A stretch of 64,000 bases of DNA. It comes from Medicago truncatula (lineage: Eukaryota; Streptophyta; Magnoliopsida; Fabales; Fabaceae). Below are positions 52,760 to 64,000 of the stretch, in pieces. Positions within the stretch are counted from its first letter, which is position 1. Each line of letters opens with the position of its first letter. A program made the position numbers and the translations under genes. The notes under the pieces were generated by a model. The model saw only the letters and a list, made by a program, of their open reading frames with translations. It was not told the origin of the DNA and ran no database searches. The stretch lies in contig NC_053046.1 in NCBI RefSeq assembly GCF_003473485.1, positions 34,115,332 through 34,179,331 on the forward strand, read 5' to 3'.

Positions 52760-54161
52760 ATGTTCACCAATAACCAAAGGCAACTAGAGCGGACCGGAAG
52801 ATATGGTACTTCCAGATTGCAATACCTTCAGGTGCTTTGACTTCTTTTTGGTTGTTTGTATTGTGATGATTTTTCTGTGTGAGAACCTTATATGAATAAC
52901 GTTTGTTTCAGGAATTGGTGACTCAGTTTCAGAATTCATCAGAGGATGGTATGCTGTTTCTTTGAATCAACGCTATAAATTAAACAATCTTTCAAGCACC
53001 TTTGTTGGTACTTGGTAGGATTCTTTATTTTTACCATCTCCTTATCTGTTGGTGTTTCTCGTGTTTGTTTTGCAGAAATTAAAGAGAAGATTTTGGCAAA
53101 TTTGGCCAACTTTGCCTATGATCCTTACAATTTTAACTTCTTGCGCCAGGTATGGACCCACTAATTGTCTTTGCAATAAGGAAAATGCACATTATGAACA
53201 CTAAGATGCTCTTGTATATTTGCAGCTAAATGTTTTGGAACTTTTCCTTGACTGCGTAACTGAACCCAATGAAAAGATTATAGAATTTGGTGTTGGAGGG
53301 ATCTGCAATTCTTGTGTTGGTAATTCTGACTGTTGTACCTTTCACAGTATTTTTCTATTTGATAAATAAAAATATTTTGTTTTTGCAGATCCAGCCAACG
53401 CTACAATTGTAGCTGGAGTTGGTGGGATTCCTCTTATCATTCAATGTTTATCAAGCCCAGTTAGGAACACTGTAAGGATTATAGTTTGCTTGTTGATATT
53501 GTTTCATTTTATTGAGTTGTGATTTTGTTTGAATCTCAAGTTGAAGAATGCAGACCCTTGAGCTTGTAGGCCAAAGGGATATTGGCATAATGCCAAATCA
53601 TGAACAACCAGATTCTCAAAATTTCTTGTCTACACCTTTTTACACCCTCATGCTCAAGTTATATACTACCATAATTTGTGTTTGCTACGTCATCACTAAA
53701 CATAACTTCTTAATGTTTATATATGAAAAATATGTTTGATTGTTCATGTGAAATTTAATTATTTGAAACATACTTTTGTATTTTCTATTTTTTTATTTGA
53801 TTTCTCAGAAACATACGTTATTGTGAACCCTTATACTACTTAATTTGCATCAGTAACACCTGATTTCTCATAATTGCTTAGCACATAATGTTTCTTACAT
53901 TGATTTGTACGTTCTAATTTTAATTCACTTCCATAAAAGATCCCCTAAAAATTTGATAAACAACTAATGTATTTATCTGATCAGGTAAATTATGCACTCG
54001 GGGCGCTTTATTACATCTGTAATGAATCTAACAAGGAAGAGGTTTTAAAGCCTGAAGTTATTGATGTCATCAAGAGGTATGCAGCAGCTGAAGAAGTTAG
54101 TGTGAGCTTCAGTAATCTGGCTAAAGCATTTCTTGACAAACACCTATCAAGGAACTACTAA
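52760..54161 (+). CDS. ARMC7: ARMC7-like armadillo-repeat protein
   Basis: Six exons: 52760-52831, 52912-52948, 53076-53149, 53226-53319, 53389-53471 and 53985-54161, all GT/AG and in phase, giving 178 aa. The protein starts M-F-T-N-N-Q-R and has the ARMC7 signature L-V-T-Q-F-Q, I-L-A-N-L-A-N-F-A-Y-D-P, L-R-Q-L-N-V-L-E-L-F-L-D and G-G-I-P-L-I-I-Q-C-L-S-S-P, in the same order and length as the animal protein. Armadillo repeats make a helical scaffold for protein binding; animal ARMC7 is reported with the spliceosome, and a similar nuclear role in plants is inference. The protein has no catalytic motif. The start is the first ATG that fits the family N-terminus. The gene looks intact. Confidence 0.93.
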
Positions 54162-54734
54162 GAGAGACAGTCCATCATTCCATTCTCTGTTATGATAGTG
54201 TATTTTTTGACTTTTATATCCTTTCTATCTTAAAAAATTGATAAAAATATTAAGTGACTTTTGTATCTTTTTGTATAGAATGAAGACCTTCATTTACTTT
54301 CTTTTTTTCCTCCATGGAAAACCAAACCTATTAATTGAGTAACATTGTTAGAGTCGTTGATTTGATAAAACACAACTAATGCCTAACCAAGACAAAACAT
54401 CCAACAATAACTTACAAAATACGTAACAATAAAAAAAAACAAAATGTTTCATTTATCATACATCAAAAATAAATTCTACTTAATCATAATTGGATTCTCA
54501 AAAAAATGAGTGGGAATAAAAGGTTCTCATGAAGATAGGATTTAGTTCGGGTAACTATCTATATAGCCACCTCTCACAAATAATTATCAAGACCATGCTA
54601 TTTTATTGTAAAAAAAAAAATTACTATTATTAATCAAACACATTTTTCTAAAAAAAATGTTTGGGTAATATTCCCATTCTTATTCCGTGCACGTAAAGTT
54701 ATTCATGAGAATTAAATTTTCACTCATTTTTGTG
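54162..54734. other. ARMC7-like 3' UTR and spacer
   Basis: The first 150 bp are the likely 3' UTR. No other feature is seen. Confidence 0.5.
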
Positions 54735-54742
54735 CATGTCGA

Positions 54743-55418
54743 CAGGAGCGGACTTGGAGGGGCACAATTTTTTTATCAAATAATTAAATAAAACTAAATT
54801 TAATAAGAAATTATATTAAAAATAATTGTAGCAACCAAAATTACAAAAATATTATATTTTCATTTGTTAAAAATGAATTAAAATTACATCATTAATAATT
54901 GTTCTAAGAACATCTCTTTACTCTGTACATATTCTTCATCCTGATTCAATTTCAAACAATATAAAATTAATTTTAGTAGTCAAAACCTAATAATAGCATG
55001 ACAAACATATGTTGCTAACAATAAAAACTCAATTTTTAGGTCTTTTGTAAAACCACTTTTCAACAAGCAGCACAAAAAATATAGCTTGATAATCACAAAA
55101 CTTATATTACTGTTAAATTAAATAATTAATTTCATTCTCTATTTTTTTTTAGAAGTAATTCCATTCTCTATATGTCAAAAAAATACTTCATGTTATATGC
55201 ATGTGTTTTGTAAAACATAGACAGATACTAATTCCCACATCGGCTGCATTGCAAGCTTACAAAGCCAAACTATAATATAAATAAGTGAACAATATGAGGC
55301 AAAGTTAGAACAATAATCTTTGTGTTGCATCAAATGCACTGCACTAGTTTAAAAAATTTAAAAATTTGGATCTTCGGTGTGACACTTACCACACCAAGAC
55401 CTTAACAGGTCCGCCCAG
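54743..55418. mobile_element. hAT-like non-autonomous element (676 bp)
   Basis: The left end is CAGGAGCGGACTTGG and the right end GGTCCGCCCAG. CATGTCGA occurs on both flanks (54735-54742 and 55419-55426). The 8-bp duplication fits hAT. The right terminus is degenerate (CCCAG in place of CCTG), so its last base is uncertain by one. Interior is AT-rich without coding sequence. Confidence 0.8.
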
Positions 55419-55426
55419 CATGTCGA

Positions 55427-57491
55427 TAACTCTTTCTTATATTACAAAAGTTTATATTATCATAGCATTCTTTCATTGTCGTTTTACATCGTGATCTTTA
55501 TACCCTTATTTTTTGCATGGACAACTTATTAAAAAACATACAAATATGAAACACACACAATTCTCACTCGATCACTTGACCTTGAGTCAATCTAGGTCTG
55601 CCCCACTTTGTATGTGTTTCATATTTGTATGTTTCTTTATACCATTGCATTCAAACTATAGACACAAAACCAACATTTGGCATGGACAACTTATTTTTTG
55701 ACGGGTATACCAATACTTCACATGATATAATTCAGTTTAAAACTGAGTAGCAATACAATGAATTACTTTTCACTAGATATCAACACTCAAAGCACATATG
55801 CCTAAGTAATAATCTCTATAAGAGATTAAGAGTCACTACTATACTATAGTATATATGCAGGATTTCACTAATGCAAAATATTTTCACTAATGACATTTTA
55901 CTTCATTGTTTCATCTTCAATCCATCATCCATCATCTTTTCCAATTCTTCTTCACATTGATTGCATATTTGTTTGTCTCAATCATTTGCTTATTTCAACA
56001 TCATCAACATCTTGCTTTGTTTTGCTTATTTCATTTCCATTTACTTTCTATTATAAGTTTTTACTTTGTTCCTTATTTCTTTGATGATTTCATTAAGTAT
56101 TTTAGCTTTCCAAAAATTTTTGTTTCGTTCCTCATTCTATTATGATTTCGTTTTGCTTATTCTGTTTGCATATCGTTTATTTTGTTCAAAATTGTGAATG
56201 GGGTATAAAATACACGTTCTTTGAAAATAAGCGATATCACTTGGTTCATTTTACAAAGGAAAAAAATAGTAGTAGTAATTCATTTTACAAAGCGATAAGG
56301 ACCTGTTTCAATACTAAGGAACGTGTATTTTCATTTTCAAAGTAATATTAGTAATATATATCCATCTATATATCATACTTTACCTCATTCCTGTTATATC
56401 CACGTTCTTTGAAAATAAGCGATATCATAGGCCCAAAAACCCTTTTGTTTTCCCCTTTTCTTTGTTTTCCATTTTTATTCTAGGGAAACCAAATATTTTT
56501 ACTATCACCAAATCAAATATTTTGATTTGTTATAATTTGAAAGTAAAACACATTTATATTTTTACTTTTAATCAAAATTAAAATTTCATAAAAAATATTA
56601 TTCGTAATTTTCAAACGTTAATACAATAAAAAGAGCGGAAAGACAGACACATGAATGTTCGTCTTTTCGCTAGTGAAAATCAAGTGAAAATGTATTTTCT
56701 ACCTTCATTACACACACACACACGTCTCGCGTGCGCACCTTCATTACACACACATACACAAACACTATGATAATCATCACAACATAAATATATACACATA
56801 TATACGTACGGAAGCACGTGGAGCGAAACCCTTACCTTTACGATAACAATTCTTAACCTTCCTACACGACAATCTTTTGCTCCACTACCTCCTCTATATA
56901 CCTTTACATAATAATCCACCCGTAGTTCCAAGAGTCAAATTAACTAACATTGTTCTTATTCAAGATTGCATGCTTTAACTAATATATGACTCACAATTAA
57001 CTCCTACTTCATCCCTTCAAAAAAAAATTAACTCCTACTTCATTATTCCTACTACAAATTTAAAATAAATCACATAAATAGTTAAGAAAATATAACATGT
57101 CTTAAATAAAATCATTCAAGTAAATTGAATATATATATATATCGATTTTTTTCATGAAAGCTCGTGCCTTCGAATCAAACGTACGGTCGCAAAACTAGTT
57201 TGCTAACTTTATTACAAAAATAATTTAAAGAAAACACTTATAATAATAATAATTCAAAAATTTATATTTTTTTTAATAAATTCTAGTGCTATAAAAATTA
57301 TGTAAACTAAACTACACTTTCTATAATAAATCCTTAAGCTTCTTACACTTTCTATAATAAATTATTTTTCAATCATTTCAACTTCCTAAAAACATTTCCA
57401 GCAAGCTAACCAATTCAAATATATTTTTGTTTATGTCTCGAAATTCTAAAATAAAAAATCATTGTAAAGCCTAGATTATGTTGAAAAGTCA
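55427..57491. other. AT-rich gene-free stretch
   Basis: A direct repeat GCATGGACAACTTATT is found at 55516 and 55679. ACCTTCATTACACACACACA repeats at 56701 and 56737 inside a CA-rich segment. CACGTTCTTTGAAAATAAGCG repeats near 56213 and 56401. None of these defines a known element, and no gene is supported. Confidence 0.5.
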
Positions 57492-57702
57492 TTTCTACAA
57501 TCACCTTGCTACACTAATGACATTTTACACTTTTTTAAAAATCTAACATTTTCGGCCTATAATAAAAAGCTCGACGTATAAAATATTTTTACAAGTTATT
57601 TTTCTTCTTCTTTTAATCTTATAAGTCTTACAAAAATCTATCCATACAAATACTTTAGCCACAATCATCATCATTTTCAATAACAATTTTCTGAATTTAA
57701 AA
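57492..57702. repeat. 211-bp direct repeat, left copy
   Basis: Starts TTTCTACAATCACC and ends TGAATTTAAAA. It matches 58694-58904 over its full length with one difference seen (GACGTA versus GACCTA). It is continuous with the left flank. Confidence 0.97.
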
Positions 57703-58693
57703 TATGACCGAAATTGAAGCATTATTGCAAGTCCACGGCAAAAGCATGAAAGAACATTACCCTACAATGCCTCGATCCGATCTGTCGTTCAATAATGAGG
57801 GTCAAAACAGATTGATATATGATGAATTAAGATATGACCGAAATATTCTAAAAAATGAGCATAAACGATTGATGTCAACAATGACATTGGAACAAAAAAC
57901 TATATATGACAAAATCATGTCAAGGGTTGTCTCAAACCAACCAGGATTTTTTTTCCTATACGGATACGGTGGAACAGGTACGATAAATGTTTGGCACCAG
58001 ATATGTTATTATGTTTTAGTTATCAATGATATATAGATGTCTTTATTCAAATATTTATTGGCAAGTGTATGGTATTAATCTAATTAGGTTCCTTAATGTA
58101 GGTAAAACATTTATTTGGAGAGCTTTGTCATCAACATTGCATTCGAATGGTGAAATTGTGTTAATAGTTGCATCCAGCGGTATTGCCGCATTGCTTATCC
58201 CTGGCGGAAGAACAGCACACTCAAGGATTTGCATTCCTTTCATGGTGGACGAATGTTCGACTTGCACTATAAAGCCTAAAAGTTCGTTGGCACAATTGAT
58301 TATACGGGCAAAACTACTCATCTGGGACGAAGCACCTATTATGCACAAACATTGCTTTGAAGTTGTTGATCGCAATCGGTCTTCTCACTCAAGGTTTTGC
58401 ATTCCTTTCCACAATCGGTCTTCTCACATGGGCAGCTATATGTTGCAATATCACGTGTTACATCAAGGGATGGTATGAAGATATTATTAACAAATGACAA
58501 TGGGGATTGTATCAGCGCCACTTCAAATGTAGTTTATAAGGAGATATTCGAAAATGTGTGACCCAATATTTTGTATGCCCTTAAATACTTTTTATGTTTA
58601 TTTATTTTATTTTTTATGTAATGAATAATTTCGTAACTTTTTTAGCTTCTTCATTTTTAATGTCCCGGGCGTTAGCACGGGTAAAAGTCCTAG
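57703..58693 (+). mobile_element. Helitron fragment with internally deleted PIF1-type helicase
   Basis: 57704-57978 encodes the N-part of a Helitron helicase and ends G-Y-G-G-T-G; an intron (57979-58101) precedes K-T-F-I-W, completing the Walker A motif. Walker B follows as L-L-I-W-D-E-A-P-I. After a short scrambled piece with a duplicated CAATCGGTCTTCTCAC, the reading resumes at the helicase C-terminus (A-I-S-R-V-T-S-R, N-V-V-Y-K-E-I-F-E-N-V, stop at 58559-58561). The middle motifs are deleted, and the Rep/HUH part is absent. The segment ends in a hairpin plus CTAG, the Helitron 3' terminus. Helitrons move by rolling-circle replication; this piece cannot do so by itself. Confidence 0.88.
58664..58693 (+). 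other. Helitron 3' terminus (hairpin + CTAG)
   Basis: CCCGGGC-GTTA-GCACGGG can form a 7-bp stem with one mismatch, followed by TAAAAGTC and the terminal CTAG, next to a T. This is the canonical Helitron end. Confidence 0.9.
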
Positions 58694-58904
58694 TTTCTAC
58701 AATCACCTTGCTACACTAATGACATTTTACACTTTTTTAAAAATCTAACATTTTCGGCCTATAATAAAAAGCTCGACCTATAAAATATTTTTACAAGTTA
58801 TTTTTCTTCTTCTTTTAATCTTATAAGTCTTACAAAAATCTATCCATACAAATACTTTAGCCACAATCATCATCATTTTCAATAACAATTTTCTGAATTT
58901 AAAA
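58694..58904. repeat. 211-bp direct repeat, right copy
   Basis: Same sequence as 57492-57702. It begins directly after the Helitron CTAG and runs on into the right flank (GATCACG). Confidence 0.97.
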
Positions 58905-59106
58905 GATCACGAATAAAATAAGTTTTCTAAAATCCAAAACTACCTTGATATGCAAAACTCACTTTCCTATTCATCTTAGAATAAACCAACAAGAAAATCT
59001 TACTACTAATTAAAAATGAAATCTTTAATTTACCTCTTCAAAATTCCAGAATTAAGCATTATAGATATACTATCTTTTTTTTTTTTTTTTTTGACAAGAT
59101 AGATAT

Positions 59107-59246
59107 AGGATGTGTTTGGTTTTGCTTTTGGAGGATAGAAGCAATTTTAAAAAGTCAAATCAAACAACATTGAAAACTCAATTTCCACTTTTGAGACTTA
59201 TAGAAGTGTTTCTTGTTGCTGAAAAGTCAAAACAAACGAACACATA
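59107..59246. mobile_element. Small MITE-like unit
   Basis: TAGGATGTGTTTGGTTTTGC at the left is matched by an inverted TATGTGTTCGTTTGTTTTGA at the right. The target duplication is unclear. Confidence 0.5.
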
Positions 59247-59270
59247 CTATCTATTAATAAGTTTTAGATA

Positions 59271-59456
59271 GAGCAATGTTATTTGAACAACCCTTTCTTG
59301 TGACAACTTGTTGGACAATCAAAATATAAAAAGAAATTTAGGTAGTAACACAAAAGTCAAAGCAATAGAAAAAGAAAGTATGAGAACAATGTGAGTATGA
59401 AAAAGAAAATTGTCACAAAAGTTGTCAAAAAATAGTTGTTCAAATATCATTTCTCT
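59271..59456. mobile_element. MITE, family member 1
   Basis: The left end GAGCAATGTTATTTGAACAA and the inverted right end AGAGAAATGATATTTGAACA are imperfect inverted repeats, with TTGTGACAA and TTGTCACAA inside. A related unit is at 59526-59706. Confidence 0.65.
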
Positions 59457-59525
59457 TAGGAATAAACTATTAACAAATTTTTAATAAAAACGATTTCAAC
59501 ACTGTTTTAAGTCTAATTTAAAAGA

Positions 59526-59706
59526 GTAGTGGTATTTGTACACCTTTTCTAAACAACTTCCATGACAACTTTGTTTTTCTCTATTTTGATTGGTCAAAAT
59601 CAATAGAGAGAGAAAAAGGTAGAGAGATAATAAAAATATAATGTGAGTATGATAGAGAAAGTTGTCAAAAAGTTGTTAGAAATTGGTTGTACAAATATCA
59701 TTTCTC
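59526..59706. mobile_element. MITE, family member 2
   Basis: It has the same layout as 59271-59456: GTGGTATTTGTACACC at the left, inverted GAAATGATATTTGTACAACC at the right, and shared AATGTGAGTATGA and AGTTGTCAAAAA motifs inside. Ends are approximate. Confidence 0.65.
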
Positions 59707-60149
59707 AATTTAAAATATCAATATCCTTTTGGCTACTAAGTTTTTTTTTTTTTTTTTTTTTTAAACATGTTTGATATGTGATGCCGTGAATTGTAGAAAT
59801 TGGATATAGTTTGTTTCTAAATATCCTAATATAAGTATATAATTCTAACTGATCAAAATTCAAGTTTTCAAAACCAAACATTTCTACCAGAAGGAAAACT
59901 CTACACTTACAATGAATCAACATTTTCTTAACAAAAATCAAGATTAAATTTGATGATCGAAAAGGTTTACATTTTCATTTTTTGTTTTTAAGGTACAACA
60001 TGAAGCTAAGAGAATACATCTTTAACTGATAGTTGTAAATTATGAACGTCAATGTAGGGTGCAAGGGACCTTATGAAGCCAAGAGAACTCTAAGGACAGG
60101 ACCAAAAAGAGGAAGAATCTGATCTGGCACGCGAGCGAAACCATCTTTG

Positions 60150-61045
60150 AGAATATTTCTAGCAAAGGATAGCTGACCAAATAACAGAATCACTAGAGTG
60201 AGTAGTAGCATAGGACTTTAGAACATGCGACATACCTGTTAGAGAGAATATCAACCCATAACTTCTTTGAGGATTGAACCATATCCCACACAAGCTTTCC
60301 CAATAAATATATATTTGTTTCCCTTGTTGTCATGATGCCTATACCTCCATGTTTTTTCGGCTGAGCAATTTTATTCCACCTAATCAGATGAATGCTCTTA
60401 TTGTTTGCATTCTTCCAAATGAAATTGCAAGTGTTTTGATCAATGCTATCACAGATGCTTTGAGGAAGCCAAGTAACCTGCATGTAGTACGATGGGATGG
60501 AGGAAAGAACATATGATGCTAGAGTCACTCTACCTGGTTTATTCAACAACCTATGTTTTCAAGAAGCAAGTATGGATTGCATTTTCTCAATGATAAAAAG
60601 AAAGTCACTACGCTTAGCCCTTCCTTTTAGAATAGGGAAGCCACATATTTGTCAAAAGAGGTAGTGCTTCTGATGCCAGTGATGGAAGTAAGTCTATTAA
60701 TTTTTGCATGAGGGGTACCTGATGAGTAGAAAGCCCGAGACTTTGATAAAATAATTTTCAACCCAGAGACCTGACTGAAACGACTAAACATATTTGTGAT
60801 GAACCGATGTTGAAATTTTTTTGCCTTGGTGAAGAGGAGGACATCATATGCAAAGAGAAGGTGAGATATATGAGGTCTGTTAGCAGAGATTTGGATGAGA
60901 TCCCAAGAACCTGCCTGAACGGCGCTGTTGATAGTTGTGGAGAGCTTTTCCATGCAAATGATGAATAAATAGGGAGAGAGCGGGTCTCCTTGGCGGAGGC
61001 CATGAGAAGGCTTGAAAGGAGGCAACTTGTTCCCATTTCAAAGGA
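60150..61045 (-). mobile_element. LINE (L1-type) reverse transcriptase relic
   Basis: On the minus strand from about 61025: H-G-L-R-Q-G-D-P-L-S-P-Y-L-F (RT motif), then L-L-F-A-Y-D-V at about 60860-60843, where the catalytic F-A-D-D has become F-A-Y-D, then S-G-L-K-I-I-L-S-K-S. After a frameshift, 60549-60193 continues with P-G-R-V-T-L-A-S-Y-V-L and F-I-W-K, the LINE C-terminal region. The N-terminal endonuclease is missing. It is inactive by mutation of the active site and by truncation. Confidence 0.9.
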
Positions 61046-61948
61046 TAGATAGTGATGGAAATAATTAATGACATGTATTAAATGAGATATATGTATTATT
61101 CCCTAACTCTCGCCCCCTTAGTCATAGAATTAGTTTTTTCTTGTTAATGAATATCAATAGTTATAAATGATGCATTTTGTCCGTCGTCAAACACATTGAT
61201 TTTTGTACTTTCAAATAACATTATCAGTAACCAAGTTGCTGGGCTCCAGTGACAAGAAGCTTCTTCCAAAGACGTATCCGGAACGATTTTCAAGGGGAAC
61301 AACGCTTGACTAGTGCGCATACCTTTACGCACGAGCCGAATTAATCGTCCACCATTGGTGGGTCGGAAACATTACCGATTGTTAATAGTGAGAAATAATG
61401 GTTGTTTATTCTCTAGTGAATTGTTGTTAAAGAGTAATTTTATTTGAATGTTCAAATAACTTTATTTCGATATAAAAACATTGTTACACTAAGATTGAAA
61501 GTTAAACATACGTCTTTGCGATAAAATGACAAGAATCTCCAAAGTTTGATAACCATTGATTTCAATCCTTTGGAAAGAAAAACATGTATTGGTTGGTAAG
61601 AATGTTGGATATACATCAATATCAATATTTTGGACTGTATAAGATAAGATACTTTGTGTTGATGATGAATGACACTAATAATATGAATTAAATAAATCAA
61701 AATTTTTTTTTTGACAAAAGGAGTTAATAAATCATAAATAGTGGTATATTTTTATAAGGAAAAAAATAATGATAATCATCAATAGTGGTTGTTTGTTGGT
61801 TGAATATTCATATTGAAAAACATTGGTTGGGTCAATAAAACACACCATAAATAGAGTCGCGGCATAAACACTTTCTCACTCTCTAACATTTCTCATTTCT
61901 CAATTCTCACCTAACCTCTCTTTCTCCGCATCGCTTCTGATCACCACC
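61046..61948. other. Spacer and promoter/5' UTR of the isocitrate dehydrogenase gene
   Basis: CATAAATAGAG at 61846-61856 could be a TATA box about 95 bp before the ATG, followed by a CT-rich leader. Nothing else was recognised. Confidence 0.4.
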
Positions 61949-63866
61949 ATGGGATTCCAGAAAATCAAAGTTGCCAATCCCATCGTTGAGATGGACGGTT
62001 AGTTTCTTCAACCTTCGATCTGATCTATTATTCCTTCATCATCGATCTCTTTTCTTCATTTTTTTTCTTCTTGTTATGTCACTGTCGATTTGATTCCTGT
62101 ACTGTGCCTCGATTAGATATTTTGTTTCGGATATTTTTTGTGTGGACCATTCTCTGTTTCGTTACTTTTTGGTTCAATTATATGATATGTTATGTGCCTC
62201 GAATAGATCGATTTTTCTATCGTTTTTATTTCACTCTTTATTTTTGTTTTCAAGAGTTCAGATTCAGTTTTAGATGCAGAAAATCGTTTTACAGTACTAT
62301 AATAACCGGTTGTAGCTTTTATCGTTATTCTGCAGATTTGATTCTTGTTTGGTTAAAATAAGCATCGGATAAAGTTTAGTTCAGTCATTTTCACTTTTTT
62401 TTTTATTGGTCAAGTTTTCACCTTTTGTTTTAATTACGTTTTCCCGGCGAAAAGTGTAAAATTTAAATTATGACAAAAGATATCCAAATATTGAGTTTAT
62501 GTTTGGTATCATTTTGAGATGTCAGAATTGTGGTGGCACACTGTGATGGTAGGTTTTGCAAAATCACAACGGTCACCATGATTCTGAAATACTTCATTGT
62601 GATACCAAAGTATTTTATTATTGGTAAAATGAAATACAACATGTAAGCACTGAAGTATTCTGAACACTTGTAGCTAGTTTGTATTTGGAACGAGTTGACT
62701 TTATGAGTTTTTGTGGTTTGTGCTCGTAATTCAGAGGAATAATTTCTTGTTCAGATAATTTTATGTGGCTTCTCTGCTTTGTAATTTTAAGGAAGATATG
62801 CGTAATTTATTTTGAGAAAAGATGTCTGTCTAATTGTAAGAAAATTACATAAAATGTGGGAGTCAGGTATAATTTTGAAACAAAAAAGGTGCGTGCAAGT
62901 GTAAATGTCTCTAGTTTTGAATACCCAATGTATAGGTCACTGAAACACTGACTTTTTAACCCAAAAGATAGAGGAATTGGAATATTCAATTTCATTCATA
63001 TTAATTTCCTTGGTCTATGTTTATGATTTTATGCTTTTGGGTTTGACCAGTCTTTATCTTGCTTCTGACGTGTTTTTTTTTTTTACTGCATTGCAGGAGA
63101 TGAAATGACCCGTATTATCTGGAAGTATATCAAGGATAAGGTGATTAATCATTTCCTTGATGTTAATGTGATCATATACCAGTTTCATTTTTTCCCGGAT
63201 GAAAATTGCTTTTAATAATGATGTCTTTCTTTCTTTCATTCTTTATGAAATAGCTCATTCTTCCCTTTGTGGAGTTGGACATCAAGTACTTTGACCTAGG
63301 CCTTCCCTATCGTGATGAGACTGATGACAAAGTTACAGTTGAAAGTGCAGAAGCAACTCTCAAGTATGTTTTTATTTAATGTATGTAGAGTTTTTGTTTT
63401 AGGAGTTTAGCTAATACACTAAGAAATATATAGTGCACTGATTTTTTAGTTATAGTATTTTTTCCATATGATATAATGTTGAGTTAAATCGCTTTACATG
63501 TTGATCTTGTGTGATCTTGTGTGATTCTTATCATTGTTTTCTATGTAGGTATAATGTAGCAATCAAGTGTGCAACTATCACTCCAGGTATTGTAGCTAAA
63601 TCATAACATATTATTTTAGTTTTACCTTCATGCAGACTTGTGTTAGTACATGTACGTGTTATGAGTAAGAAATAGGGGACATCCTATGTATTGCTTGTTC
63701 ATGAATATTGCTGATTAAATTGCTGCATGGTAATGTTGTACTCAGCATTAAATATTGACAGGGCTTATACTATTGTTATAATTGACAGATGAAGCTCGTG
63801 TCAAGGAGTTTGGTCTGAAGAGTATGTGGAGGAGTCCAAATGGAACAATCAGAAACATTTTGAATG
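61949..63866 (+). CDS. ICDH: NADP-dependent isocitrate dehydrogenase, cytosolic type (5' part)
   Basis: Five exons lie in the window: 61949-61997, 63097-63140, 63254-63363, 63549-63586 and 63789-63866, all GT/AG and in phase; the last ends mid-codon at a donor, and the gene continues beyond 64000. The protein begins [22 protein letters not shown], the classic start of eukaryotic NADP-ICDH, with no targeting extension, which points to the cytosol. The enzyme turns isocitrate into 2-oxoglutarate and makes NADPH, feeding nitrogen assimilation and redox balance. Seen further on are C-A-T-I-T-P-D-E and [10 protein letters not shown], which contains isocitrate-contacting residues. The first intron (1,099 bp) is long, as is common for leader introns. 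About a quarter of the protein (106 codons) is visible. Confidence 0.95.
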
Positions 63867-64000
63867 GTAACCGAACTTAATTTCCTTGATTATTGTTTTT
63901 TATATGATAATAAATACTAGTTAGTTTACATATTCTGGTCCATCATTGGTAGCTAATCAATTGTATATGAGTAGAGATATATATATTGGTTTCTTATTTG

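Larger units (their letters stand above)
58905..60149. other. Spacer with a MITE cluster
   Basis: Apart from the small MITE-like units listed separately and two long T-runs (about 59073-59092 and 59741-59762), no gene or element was recognised. Confidence 0.5.

Noticed and set aside
53548..53739. Possible extra exon in the ARMC7-like gene after AATGCAG
   Set aside because: Exon 5 joins exon 6 at 53985 in phase and gives the expected protein; including this stretch would add unrelated sequence and a stop.
56680..56931. Minus-strand frame rich in Val-Cys repeats
   Set aside because: Translation of a (CA)n microsatellite.

Overview
The window looks like nuclear DNA of a flowering plant, most probably a papilionoid legume of the Medicago/Trifolium/pea type. 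The base composition is AT-rich, the genes carry many GT-AG introns, the proteins are plant-specific, and the spacers are full of retroelement fossils, MITEs and a short tRNA-derived SINE. The species call is inference; the plant call rests on the genes.

Seven genes with good support are present, read exon by exon where spliced: a two-TM SGNH/PC-esterase-type protein (3905-5017, +); an EXPA13-type alpha-expansin in two exons (12723-10142, -); a REVEILLE1-type single-MYB transcription factor in six coding exons (18096-15413, -); an ATL-type RING-H2 E3 ligase in one exon (31141-32061, +); a complete 21-exon UDP-glucose pyrophosphorylase (34884-42048, +); an ARMC7-like armadillo protein in six exons (52760-54161, +); and the first five exons of a cytosolic-type NADP-isocitrate dehydrogenase that runs off the right edge (61949 onward, +). 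They are unrelated housekeeping or regulatory genes. There is no operon or gene cluster, and I found no hidden multi-gene system.

Between the genes the window is a record of transposition and local duplication. From left to right: a LINE fossil split by a hAT-like element (1.6-2.9 kb); a duplicated block made of the esterase 3' end plus flank, a third diverged copy of which is split around expansin exon 2 (4.7-11.5 kb); a Stowaway MITE, a Ty1/copia fossil and a Mutator-like element carrying a nested solo LTR (20-25 kb); a MULE with a perfect 9-bp target duplication (27.9-28.8 kb); a LINE piece, a frameshifted SINA-like ubiquitin ligase pseudogene, a SINE and a ubiquitin-like fragment (43.2-45.5 kb); a 784-bp tandem array that fuses Ty3/gypsy RNase H sequence to a host 5'-gene-like segment (47.9-49.7 kb); two further hAT-like elements (49.8-51.2 and 54.7-55.4 kb); a deleted Helitron fragment between 211-bp direct copies of host DNA (57.5-58.9 kb); a cluster of MITEs; and a LINE reverse transcriptase relic with a damaged catalytic motif (60.1-61.0 kb).

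The most unusual observations are the 211-bp host duplication around the Helitron fragment, the chimeric 784-bp array, and the duplicated block that straddles an expansin exon. Several insertions have internal proof, either matching target duplications or an empty-site paralogue within the window.
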